14,796 nt of DNA from an uncultured Acetobacter sp. (lineage in GTDB: Bacteria; Pseudomonadota; Alphaproteobacteria; Acetobacterales; Acetobacteraceae), in assembly GCA_937900755.1 (NCBI GenBank), contig CALCDN010000113.1, positions 1-14,796 of the forward strand, read 5' to 3'. The position numbers and the translations under genes are program-made. The notes under the pieces were generated by a model. The model did no database searches, was not told the origin of the DNA, and saw only the letters and a program-made list of their open reading frames with translations. Of the stretch, positions 1-6,746 are shown in pieces (within the stretch, counting starts at the first letter, position 1; each line of letters starts with the position of its first letter).

Positions 1-83
<83 letters not shown>

Positions 84-100
84 GCGGGCGCGGGGGGCAT

Positions 101-661
101 GCCCCTTCTGGCCGGTGCGGCCTGTGTGCAGTCCTCACATACGCCTTCCACTTCGACCGATGCGCTTTGCATGGTAAAGTTTTTTTTGCCACAGATGGTT
201 TTCAGCACGTCCAGAACACGTGGCGCATCTGCGATTTCGGTCACGCCACCACAGGTCCGGCAGATCAGGAACTGGGCGCTGTGCAGGCAGGGTTCGGCCT
301 GGTCCTGTGTGTGCGCGTGCGTGTGGTCGTGTAAAAGATGCGTGCAGGGCACAAAAGCGGACAGGCGCTCAATCCGGTGGATCAGCCCGTGTTCGAGCAA
401 AAAATCGAGCGCTCTGTATATGGTGGGGGGGGCGGGCTTGCGGCCGGATGTTTTAAGCTGTTCCAGCAGGTCATACGCGCCAACCGGTGTGGTCGCACTC
501 AGGATAAGGCCCAGAACGTCCCGCCGCTGCGGGGTCATGCGGCCACCCTGGCCAGTGCACAGCCGCGTTGCATGGTCGAGTTGGTGCTGAATACGGTCCG
601 AAAAACCGTAACAGTCATCCTGCTGGGAGGAGGGGGGTGTTCTGGTCTGCATGTTCATCAT
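101..661 (-). CDS. zur: Zinc uptake regulator Zur (Fur family), 3' end missing
   Basis: This is a Fur-family, Zn-responsive repressor, which binds an AT-rich palindrome when loaded with zinc and shuts off zinc import. From ATG at 661, 187 codons can be read before the sequence dissolves into the C-tract; no genuine stop codon is visible. A winged helix lies at about residues 41-100, including PPTIYRALDFLLEHG. The structural-zinc cysteine pairs are C134/C137 (CRTC) and C175/C178 (CEDC), with spacing close to that in E. coli Zur. A His-rich stretch HDHTHAH (111-117) contributes to or surrounds the sensory site. In-frame ATGs at 661, 658 and 652 are all possible; the purine-rich GAGAGAACGG just upstream suits 658 or 661. 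The gene is divergent from znuACB with a Zur box between them, which fixes its identity as Zur rather than Fur. The C-terminus is probably nearly complete, since family members end shortly after the second CxxC. Confidence 0.9.
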
Positions 662-740
662 CCGTTCTCTCTTGTCTGTAGCGTAAACGACCCGGAAAAG
701 GAAGACCAGACATGCTTGATGAGGTGACGGATGGCGAGAA

Positions 741-763
741 GTAATGTAATATTATTACATATC
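741..763. promoter_or_regulatory. Zur box (operator) between zur and znuA
   Basis: A perfect inverted repeat, ATGTAATA and TATTACAT around a single central T at 752, is flanked by G at 741 and C at 763. The frame G-N2-ATGT-N4-N-N4-ACAT-N2-C is the same 23-bp layout as the gammaproteobacterial Zur box. It ends 21 bp before the preferred znuA start and lies 79 bp upstream of zur, so one site could repress znuACB and autoregulate zur. Identification is by pattern and context. Confidence 0.88.
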
Positions 764-784
764 ATTGATTGGGGCATCGGCATC

Positions 785-1696
785 ATGGCTTTTCCGGTTC
801 AGAAAAAACAGACTTTCTGGTTAAAAACTGCTCTTTGCGCCTTAGGTGTGGCCGGAACACTTGGGTTTGGGGGGGAACTGGCGCAAGCGGCCAAAATGCC
901 TCTGGTCGTGGCGGCGGAAAATACATGGGGTGATATTGCTGCCCAGATTGCCGCACCCGACATGCGGGTTGTGGCCATTTTGTCCTCCCCCACGGTGGAC
1001 CCGCACGAATACCAGGCCACCCCGGCGGATGCCCGCATGATTGCCGCGGCGGAACTGGTTGTGGCCAATGGCGCGGGGTACGATACATGGGCCGACAAGC
1101 TGGTGGAGGCGTCCGGCCTGTTGCCAGCACGGTACGTCAAGGCCGATTTGTGGTCGCCCTGGCAGGCGGGGGGGAATCCGCATCTGTGGTTCAACATGGA
1201 GGCGGTCAGTGCGTTTGTCCGGCACTTTGCCGAAGCCTGCGCGCATATAGACCCCGAGCACGCGGATGGGTATGCCGGTCGGGCGCAAAACATGCAAATG
1301 GCTATCCAGTCCATTCAGGCCTATGCCAATCTGTTGAAAATTCATGTCACTGGTATGCATGTGGCCGCGACCGAACCCCTGTTTACCCCACTCGCAGACC
1401 TTCTGGGCCTGCAGATGGATGAACAGTCATACCAGCTTGCAATCATGAATGATGTGGAGCCCGCCCCCTCTACTGTGGCGACGTTTGAAAGCGACCTGCA
1501 GGAACACCGCCTGAAAATGCTGGTCTATAACCAGCAGGTGGAAGAACCATCGGTCCGGCATCTGCTGGAACTGGCCCATCAGTCCAACGTGCCAACCCTG
1601 CCACTGTCGGAAATGCTGCCCCCGCGCAAGCACTGGCAGGTCTGGGTGCATGATATTCTGGCCCAGACAGGCCAGTTGCTTGGAGTGCAGCAGTGA
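785..1696 (+). CDS. znuA: Zinc ABC transporter, periplasmic binding protein ZnuA-like
   Basis: This is a cluster A-I metal-binding lipoprotein-like or periplasmic protein that captures Zn2+ (possibly Mn2+) and hands it to the ZnuBC importer. It has 303 residues. It opens with a signal peptide: positive MAFPVQKKQ, hydrophobic stretch at about 12-30, and a likely cleavage after AQA (about residue 35). Metal ligands visible are H74 (VDPHEYQ) and H133 (NPHLWF). The region where ZnuA/AztC carry the third His instead reads ATEPLF with E197, and the usual late Asp is not obvious. No His-rich loop is present. I prefer ATG 785 over in-frame ATG 731, because the earlier start would place the Zur box inside the gene and put a non-signal-like stretch before the signal peptide; the ribosome binding site at 785 (GGGG at 771-774) is weak. 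The stop overlaps the znuC start by 4 bp. Confidence 0.88.
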   Translation: MAFPVQKKQTFWLKTALCALGVAGTLGFGGELAQAAKMPLVVAAENTWGDIAAQIAAPDMRVVAILSSPTVDPHEYQATPADARMIAAAELVVANGAGYDTWADKLVEASGLLPARYVKADLWSPWQAGGNPHLWFNMEAVSAFVRHFAEACAHIDPEHADGYAGRAQNMQMAIQSIQAYANLLKIHVTGMHVAATEPLFTPLADLLGLQMDEQSYQLAIMNDVEPAPSTVATFESDLQEHRLKMLVYNQQVEEPSVRHLLELAHQSNVPTLPLSEMLPPRKHWQVWVHDILAQTGQLLGVQQ

Positions 1697-2499
1697 CCAC
1701 TCCGGCTATTGAGGCCGGGCAGCTCAGCGTCTCGTATGGTGGGCAGCGCGTGCTGGACCAGGTCAGCTTTGCCATTCCGCCGGGCAGCTTTGTGGCTGTT
1801 CTTGGGGGGAATGGCGCTGGCAAGACATCCCTGTTCCGCGCCATTCTGGGGCTGGCCACCCCTGAACAGGGTTATGTGCGGGTGGAAGGGCGACACTTTG
1901 GCAGGGGCCGCATGCCTGTGGGGTACATGCCCCAGATGCGGCGCATGGCGGGCGGGCAGTTGAGCGGGTGGCACATGGTGGCCGCCGCCCTGCGCGGGCG
2001 GTCATGGGGGCTGCCATGGTGTTCGGCCCATGCCCGGGCGGAGGTGGACGCCGCGTTGGATGCGGTGGATGCGCGCGCGCTGGCCAAGCGCCCGGTCATG
2101 TCTCTTTCGGGGGGGGAGCGGCAGCGGCTTCTGCTGGCCCAGGCATTGCTGGACCACCCCCGTATTTTGTTGCTGGATGAACCTCTGGCCAGCCTGGACC
2201 CCGCCCGCATGCGCGAGACAACGCGGCGCATCTACGATCTGGCGCGCCAGCGGGGGTTGACTGTCCTGTTTTCCACGCATGACATTAACCCGCTTATGGG
2301 GTTCATGGACCATGTTCTTTATCTGGCCCATGGCAAGGCCCTGCTTGGAAGTGTGGATGAGGTCATGACGACTCCGGCCCTGAGCGCGCTTTATGGCGCA
2401 CCGGTTGAGGTGGTGCGGGCGGATGGACGGCTGTTTGTCGTGGCCGATGGTGGAGCCGACACCCTGCACTGTTGCGACTGTGCGGAGCATACGCGCTGA
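1693..2499 (+). CDS. znuC: Zinc ABC transporter ATP-binding protein ZnuC
   Basis: This is the cytoplasmic ATPase that powers zinc import through ZnuB. It has 268 residues and starts at GTG within the overlapping GTGA of the znuA stop, a sign of translational coupling. All ABC motifs are intact: Walker A GGNGAGKT (38-45), Q-loop around Q81 (YMPQMRR), signature LSGGE (138-142), Walker B ILLLDEP (158-164) and H-loop H196 (STHDIN). The protein ends in a short Cys/His cluster, HCCDCAEH (259-266), that I do not know as a general feature of ZnuC and that might bind zinc. The order SBP-ATPase-permease and the Zur box upstream support zinc over manganese or iron. Confidence 0.9.
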   Translation: MTTPAIEAGQLSVSYGGQRVLDQVSFAIPPGSFVAVLGGNGAGKTSLFRAILGLATPEQGYVRVEGRHFGRGRMPVGYMPQMRRMAGGQLSGWHMVAAALRGRSWGLPWCSAHARAEVDAALDAVDARALAKRPVMSLSGGERQRLLLAQALLDHPRILLLDEPLASLDPARMRETTRRIYDLARQRGLTVLFSTHDINPLMGFMDHVLYLAHGKALLGSVDEVMTTPALSALYGAPVEVVRADGRLFVVADGGADTLHCCDCAEHTR

Positions 2500-3317
2500 T
2501 GTTTGCCTACGAGTTCATGCGCACGGCGTTTCTGGCGGCGTTTCTGGCGGCTTTTGTCTGTGGTCCTGTTGGGTGGTTTCTGGTCTTGCGGGGGCAGAGC
2601 TTTGCCAGCCATGCCCTCTCGCATGTCGGGTTTGCCGGGGCCGCGGCGGCACTCTTGTGGGGAGAGCCCGCGTTTTTCGGGTTTGGCCTGAGTGCTGTGA
2701 TCAGTGGCATGGGCATGGGGGTGGCCAGTGACCGGGTCGTCGGGCGAGACGTTATGATCGGGCTCGTGCTCTCGCTCGCCATGGGCACGGGGGCATTGTG
2801 CCTGCATTTTCTCACACGGTCGGCGGGGGCCGCCACGGCCCTGCTGTTTGGCGATATTCTGGGTATTTCCCCATCCAGCCTCTACTGGCTTGGCATACTG
2901 GCCGTCGGGTGTGTCATGGGGCTTGCCGTTATGGGCAGGCCCTTGCTGTTTGCCTCGCTCCAGCCGGATGTGGCGGAGGCCAAGGGGGTTAATCTGCGCC
3001 TGCTGGATGTGCTGTTTCTTGGCCTGGTGGGCATTGCCTCGGCCATGTGCTCGCAGATTACCGGGGTGCTTTTGGTGTTTACCCTTATGGTGGCCCCGGC
3101 TGCGGCCAGCCTGCGACTGGGCTTTGGCCCCATGTCCGGCATGGCGGTGGCCTTTGGCCTTGCCCTGTTCGAGGCATGGGGGGGGCTATGCCTGTCATGG
3201 CTGACCGATTGCCCCGCATCCTTCTGGATCGCATTGCTGGGGAGTGCGGTGTTTGCCACCGCCAATGGTGTTGCCCTCCTGCGTGAGCACTACGGCGTGC
3301 CGTCAGTTAAGCCCTGA
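2499..3317 (+). CDS. znuB: Zinc ABC transporter permease ZnuB (ABC-3 family)
   Basis: This inner-membrane channel subunit of the zinc importer has 272 residues from ATG 2499, which shares one base with the znuC stop (TGATG). An in-frame ATG at 2472 would overlap znuC by 28 bp and is less likely. The chain is hydrophobic throughout, with seven to eight predicted membrane segments. The family-typical FLVLRGQSFASHALSHVG stretch lies near residues 27-44, and a cytoplasmic-loop segment VAEAKGVNLRLLD near the middle contacts the ATPase. Last gene of the operon; I see no strong hairpin-plus-T terminator after it. Confidence 0.9.
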   Translation: MFAYEFMRTAFLAAFLAAFVCGPVGWFLVLRGQSFASHALSHVGFAGAAAALLWGEPAFFGFGLSAVISGMGMGVASDRVVGRDVMIGLVLSLAMGTGALCLHFLTRSAGAATALLFGDILGISPSSLYWLGILAVGCVMGLAVMGRPLLFASLQPDVAEAKGVNLRLLDVLFLGLVGIASAMCSQITGVLLVFTLMVAPAAASLRLGFGPMSGMAVAFGLALFEAWGGLCLSWLTDCPASFWIALLGSAVFATANGVALLREHYGVPSVKP

Positions 3318-3383
3318 GTGCACATGAGGGTTGTACGGTCTGGCGTCCTGTGCTGACTGTTGCTCCGGTTTTGAGGGAGGCAG

Positions 3384-3479
3384 ATGCGGCGCTATGGTCT
3401 GCGTGACGGTCAGTGGGAGCGGATAAAAGACTTTCTTCCTGGTCGGGCGGGTCATGTCGGCAACACGGTTGCTGACAAC
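3384..3479 (+). pseudogene. IS5-family (IS1031-like) transposase, N-terminal remnant
   Basis: The first 32 codons, starting MRRYGLRDGQWERIKDFLPG and continuing RAGHVGNTVADN, match the start of the IS5/IS1031-group transposases that abound in acetic acid bacteria, where the chain goes on for well over 200 residues. After ADN the resemblance stops abruptly and the frame runs into unrelated AT-rich sequence. A good ribosome binding site (GAGGGAGG) precedes the ATG, so the true IS end should lie a little upstream, perhaps around 3330-3360. I could not identify terminal inverted repeats or a target duplication. The element is dead; identification rests on memory of the family. Confidence 0.75.
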
Positions 3480-3640
3480 ATGCCGGAAAATTCGATATAT
3501 AAAAAAGACAGTCGTCTTCCTTTCCTCTCCCTGAAAAGAAGGCATTATAGTGTAAGTCATGAGCAGAGTGCCGTTGGGAGTGATATTTCGTGATCATCTC
3601 CATTCTGTCGCGTTTCATCTATTAACCAGCGGGAGTCAAA
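3480..3640 (+). promoter_or_regulatory. AT-rich leader and probable promoter region of the adenine deaminase gene
   Basis: This non-coding stretch separates the transposase remnant from the deaminase gene and is clearly richer in A and T than the znu genes. A -10-like TATAGT lies at 3546-3551 without a convincing -35 partner. A ribosome binding site GGGAG at 3631-3635 stands five bases before ATG 3641. No operator could be recognised. Confidence 0.35.
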
Positions 3641-4648
3641 ATGTCTGATATTTCCAAATTCATTACGGATTTACCCAAGGCCGAACTGCATTTACACATT
3701 GAAGGGTCCCTTGAGCCCGAAATGATGTTCGCACTTGCTCATAGAAATAAAGTTAATATTCCCTTTCGGTCGGTGGAGGAGGTTCAGTCCGCCTATAATT
3801 TTACGAATCTCCAGGATTTTCTGAACATCTATTACGCAGGTGCGAATGTTCTGGTTGAGGAAGAAGATTTCCGCGACCTCGCCGTTGCTTATTTTGACCG
3901 TGCCGCCAAAGATGGTGTGACACATGCCGAAATATTTTTCGATCCGCAGACACACACCGACCGCGGAATTCCGTTTGATGTCGTTATCAACGGCCTTCTT
4001 GCAGGGATGAAGGAAGCAGAAGAGAAACACAGCCTTAGTTCAAAGCTTATTCTGTGTTTTCTGCGTCACCTTGATGAGGACGAGGCGCTCAAAACTTTCC
4101 AGACAGCGGAACCATGGTTCGATCGTATCGTTGGCGTGGGGCTTGATTCCTCTGAAGTCGGGCATCCACCCTCCAAATTTGCTCGTGTTTTTGCCGCGGC
4201 AGGGGCCGCTGGTCTGAAGCGTGTCGCGCATGCAGGTGAAGAGGGACCGCCAGAGTATGTCCGGCAGGCTCTGGATATCCTGCATATCGACCGGCTTGAT
4301 CATGGGAACAGAGCGTTGGAAGACCCCGAACTGACAACACGTCTTGCCCGGGAGGCTATGACGCTGACAGTGTGCCCGCTCTCCAATCTTAAGTTACAGG
4401 TCGTGAAGGATCTGTCTCATCATCCAGTTGACCGCATGCTTGCACATGGGCTGCGTGCAACAATCAATTCTGATGACCCAGCATATTTTGGCGGATACAT
4501 AGGTGACAATTATCGCGCTGTCGCAAAGGGACGAAACCTGTCTCGGGAAGCCTGTGTGACATTGGCGCGAAACAGTTTTCTTGGCTCCTTTTTGGATGAT
4601 GCTGATGTTATGGTTTATCTCCAGAAGCTAGATGCATTTCTTCCATGA
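3641..4648 (+). CDS. Adenine deaminase (adenosine-deaminase-like family)
   Basis: This enzyme likely deaminates adenine to hypoxanthine and ammonia in purine salvage (EC 3.5.4.2). It has 335 residues in a TIM-barrel of the adenosine/AMP deaminase superfamily. Zinc and catalytic residues are visible: H17 and H19 (ELHLHIEG), H197 and catalytic E200 (AHAGEE), H221 (LDHG) and D278 (NSDDP). The segment GLDSSEVGHPPSKF (167-180) is the signature separating adenine deaminases (yeast Aah1 type, Pseudomonas PA0148 type) from true adenosine deaminases, so simple 'add' naming would probably mislead. GGAG five bases upstream supports the start. The gene stands alone, is less GC-rich at third positions than its neighbours, and sits just after a transposase fragment, which together suggest acquisition by transfer. 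Adenosine as substrate cannot be excluded. Confidence 0.88.
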   Translation: MSDISKFITDLPKAELHLHIEGSLEPEMMFALAHRNKVNIPFRSVEEVQSAYNFTNLQDFLNIYYAGANVLVEEEDFRDLAVAYFDRAAKDGVTHAEIFFDPQTHTDRGIPFDVVINGLLAGMKEAEEKHSLSSKLILCFLRHLDEDEALKTFQTAEPWFDRIVGVGLDSSEVGHPPSKFARVFAAAGAAGLKRVAHAGEEGPPEYVRQALDILHIDRLDHGNRALEDPELTTRLAREAMTLTVCPLSNLKLQVVKDLSHHPVDRMLAHGLRATINSDDPAYFGGYIGDNYRAVAKGRNLSREACVTLARNSFLGSFLDDADVMVYLQKLDAFLP

Positions 4649-4722
4649 CTATTATGGGGTCTTTCTCGGTCATGCAGGGCGGCGCACTACCGCAGGACGC
4701 AGCAAAATACTCGAAGACTACA

Positions 4723-4749
4723 GGACACCGCGCCAATAGCGGGGTGTCC
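4723..4749. terminator. Hairpin, possible bidirectional terminator
   Basis: GGACACC pairs with GGTGTCC, then after one G-G mismatch CGC pairs with GCG, around a CAATA loop: ten pairs in 27 nt. It lies 74 bp after the adenine deaminase stop and 124 bp beyond the end of the small minus-strand gene, in the convergent gap. No clear T-run follows on the plus strand. On the minus strand a loosely T-rich stretch follows about 10 bases later. Its placement suggests transcription termination, but the missing U-tract keeps confidence modest. Confidence 0.45.
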
Positions 4750-4873
4750 CATCGCCTTCGCAGGCTTTATGTATCACGCAGGTAGAAGCCAGCCCTGTTG
4801 GAGAAGATCGACGCCGCTTTCCTGGCCGCGCTATCGCAACACGCCGTATGGCCCGGTGGATGTGTGCCGGACT

Positions 4874-5005
4874 TCAGGCCAGCAGCCAGTTCAGGCCTGA
4901 GGCCAGAACAACGGAGGCGGCCAGTGCTGCGTACAGGGCCAGTACCATCTGGTTACGGGTGGCGGGAATGGCCACGGCACGGCTTTGGGAAGGTTTACGG
5001 ACCAT
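4874..5005 (-). CDS. Small single-pass membrane protein, 43 aa, unknown function
   Basis: A short open frame from ATG 5005 to a TGA at 4876-4874 encodes 43 residues. The N-terminus is basic and polar (MVRKPSQSRA), followed by a hydrophobic helix from about residue 19 to the end (MVLALYAALAASVVLASGLN, then WLLA). By the positive-inside rule the tail would be outside the cytoplasm. AAGGAG lies eight bases before this ATG, ideal spacing; a nearer ATG at 5013 is too close to it and reads a stop after four codons. It follows the flavin reductase gene on the same strand after 55 bp and may be co-transcribed. I do not recognise the family. It is supported by the ribosome binding site, amphipathic layout and convergent hairpin, not by homology. 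Confidence 0.6.
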   Translation of the reverse strand: MVRKPSQSRAVAIPATRNQMVLALYAALAASVVLASGLNWLLA

Positions 5006-5060
5006 CAGTCATGCTCCTTATGTAAACAGGGTGGCCGTGCCTTGATGCCAGACGCGGCGT

Positions 5061-5555
5061 TCAGCCCTGTTGGTAAGGAAGAGAATGGTATCTGCGGTTG
5101 AAATAAACAAGTCCTTCGGCGGCGTCATGGCACAGAATCCCCTGCACAACGCCAAAGATGACACTGTGAGTGCCCACTTCCACAATCTGGCTGATCTGGC
5201 AGTCAAAGGTGGCGGCGGCTTCACGCAGTACGGGTGCTCCGGTTGCCAGTGTCTGCCAGTGGCCCGTGGCAAAGCGCTCGGCCATGCTGTTGGGGCTTGC
5301 AAAATGGTTGGACAGGTCCTGCTGGCTGGACGTGAGAACATTGACGCACAGGGCTCCTCCCTCATAAAAGGCGGAACGCGCGCGACTGTTGCGATTCAGG
5401 CAGACCAGCAATGTGGGCGGGGTATCGGTTACAGAACAAACGGCAGATGCGGTAAATCCGACCGGGTTATCCAGTGTTCCTGTTGTTACAATATTCACGG
5501 CCGCACCAAGTCTGGCCATGGCTTCACGATAGGCACTGGTCTGCGGAGCCAACAT
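5061..5555 (-). CDS. Flavin reductase, RutF/HpaC-like
   Basis: This is an NAD(P)H:flavin oxidoreductase of the flavin-reductase-like (split-barrel FMN-binding) family, which supplies reduced FMN or FAD to a partner monooxygenase. It has 164 residues, normal for the family. The conserved core GFTASAVCSVTDTPPTLLVC (about 33-52) binds flavin, followed by CVNVL, ERF and the C-terminal motif YFNRRYHSL. The sequence is closest by eye to RutF, but no rut operon or two-component monooxygenase gene is in the window, so the partner is unknown. GAGGA seven bases ahead of ATG 5555 supports the start. The gene is divergent from the CoA hydrolase-like gene, with only 62 bp between the starts, and its stop is followed by the small membrane protein gene. 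Confidence 0.88.
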   Translation of the reverse strand: MLAPQTSAYREAMARLGAAVNIVTTGTLDNPVGFTASAVCSVTDTPPTLLVCLNRNSRARSAFYEGGALCVNVLTSSQQDLSNHFASPNSMAERFATGHWQTLATGAPVLREAAATFDCQISQIVEVGTHSVIFGVVQGILCHDAAEGLVYFNRRYHSLPYQQG

Positions 5556-5617
5556 CTGCTGTCCTCATCACAACGGTTGATGGCTACGTGTTTGTGCATG
5601 AAACAAAGAGGAAAGCA

Positions 5618-6637
5618 ATGATCGAGGATGCCCTTTCCCGCACAGCATGCGTGCGAACGGCCCGGCGGGGGCATCTGGGGTGTATAACACTGGATAAACC
5701 CCGGCGGCTGAATGCGGTTGATCTGGAAATGGCCAGCGGTATCGAGCGCGTGCTGGCCGCATGGCGGGACGACCCCTGCGTGCAGGCCGTGCTGATTGAA
5801 AGCAGTGCGCCGCGCGCCTTTTGCGCCGGGGGGGACCTCAAGGCCATACGGGACGCCTTGCTCGCCCAGGGCCCGGACGTGGCATTTGACCTGATGAACC
5901 GCGTGTACCAGACCATGCTGCACATTGCGCAATACACCAAGCCCGTTGTGTCGTTCATGGATGGTATTGCCATGGGGGGTGGAGTGGGCCTGGGTGGGCA
6001 TGCCCGTTACCGGGTCGTGACCGAGCGCTCCATTGTGGCCATGCCCGAAACATCCGTCGGCCTGGTGCCCGATGCGGGTGGTTCGTGGCTTTTGTCACGC
6101 GCGCCCGGTGGTGCGGGGCTACGGCTGGCACTTACCGGTGGGCGCATGAGCGGGGTGGAGGCGCTGGCCATGGGCTTTGCCGATTATATGGTCCCCTCGG
6201 ACAGTCTGGAAAACCTGCGTGGGCTGCTTGCGCTCAGGCCGGTGGAGGATGTGTTCGCCCTTATTGCTCCCATGTCCCCGCCCGCACAGGCTTGCGCGCT
6301 GGAGGAATATGACCCGGCGGCCAGCCTGGAGCAGATTGTGCGGGGGCTGGAAAGTTCGGGCCAGGGTACAGCCCAGGCGGATTTGCAGGATATTTCACGC
6401 GCCTGCCCGACCGCGATTTTTGCGGCATGGTATGGCTGGCGGCTGGCCCGAGGCGCCTCTTCGCTACAGGAGGCATTTGCGATTGAGGGGCGGCTGGTAC
6501 GCTACATGCTCGGGCGGGCGGATTTTGTTGAAGGCGTGCGCGCCCGCCTGATCGACCGCGACAATGCGCCACTCTGGCAGCCATCAACGCTGGCGGCAGT
6601 CGATGTTGCAGCACTTGAGGCCGCACTGGTCGCATAG
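5618..6637 (+). CDS. Enoyl-CoA hydratase/isomerase family, 3-hydroxyisobutyryl-CoA hydrolase-like
   Basis: This crotonase-fold enzyme most resembles 3-hydroxyisobutyryl-CoA hydrolase of valine breakdown, which cleaves the CoA thioester. It has 339 residues from ATG 5618, longer than simple enoyl-CoA hydratases (about 260) and typical of the hydrolase branch. Visible motifs are the oxyanion-hole FCAGGD (68-73), the second oxyanion segment MDGIAMGGGVGLGG (114-127), and PETSVGLVPDAGG, whose E144 and D152 keep the eight-residue spacing of the catalytic Glu/Asp pair in human HIBCH. An upstream in-frame ATG at 5474 would overlap the divergent flavin reductase gene; AGAGGAAAG before 5618 makes that start far better. 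No other valine-pathway gene is nearby, so the substrate is inferred from motifs only. Confidence 0.85.
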   Translation: MIEDALSRTACVRTARRGHLGCITLDKPRRLNAVDLEMASGIERVLAAWRDDPCVQAVLIESSAPRAFCAGGDLKAIRDALLAQGPDVAFDLMNRVYQTMLHIAQYTKPVVSFMDGIAMGGGVGLGGHARYRVVTERSIVAMPETSVGLVPDAGGSWLLSRAPGGAGLRLALTGGRMSGVEALAMGFADYMVPSDSLENLRGLLALRPVEDVFALIAPMSPPAQACALEEYDPAASLEQIVRGLESSGQGTAQADLQDISRACPTAIFAAWYGWRLARGASSLQEAFAIEGRLVRYMLGRADFVEGVRARLIDRDNAPLWQPSTLAAVDVAALEAALVA

Positions 6638-6662
6638 GGGCCGGGGCCGGGCGTTTGGTAAC

Positions 6663-6700
6663 GGAGCACTCCTTGAGTGTGTGGGGTAAGGGAGTGCCCC
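6663..6700. terminator. Hairpin between convergent genes, possible terminator
   Basis: GCACTCC (6666-6672) pairs with GGAGTGC (6691-6697). Two further T-A pairs lie inside it past a bulged G, and two G-C pairs lie outside it past a mismatch. It lies in the 109-bp gap between the CoA hydrolase-like gene and the convergent acetate transporter gene. Neither strand shows a T-run after the stem, so it may be a weak or Rho-aided terminator. Confidence 0.4.
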
Positions 6701-6746
6701 GGCTATGTGTTGGTGCTCTGGCCTTAGCCCCGCGGGTGGCGTGCGC

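Noticed and set aside
99..727. Plus-strand frames of 163 and 129 codons
   Set aside because: They are antisense to zur, whose winged helix and CxxC pairs are clear on the minus strand.
731..784. An 18-residue N-terminal extension of ZnuA
   Set aside because: It would be encoded across the Zur box and precede a complete signal peptide; the ATG at 785 is more likely.
3504..3517. AAGAC-AGTC-GTCTT as a terminator
   Set aside because: The stem has only five pairs and no real T-run; it could have formed by chance in AT-rich DNA.
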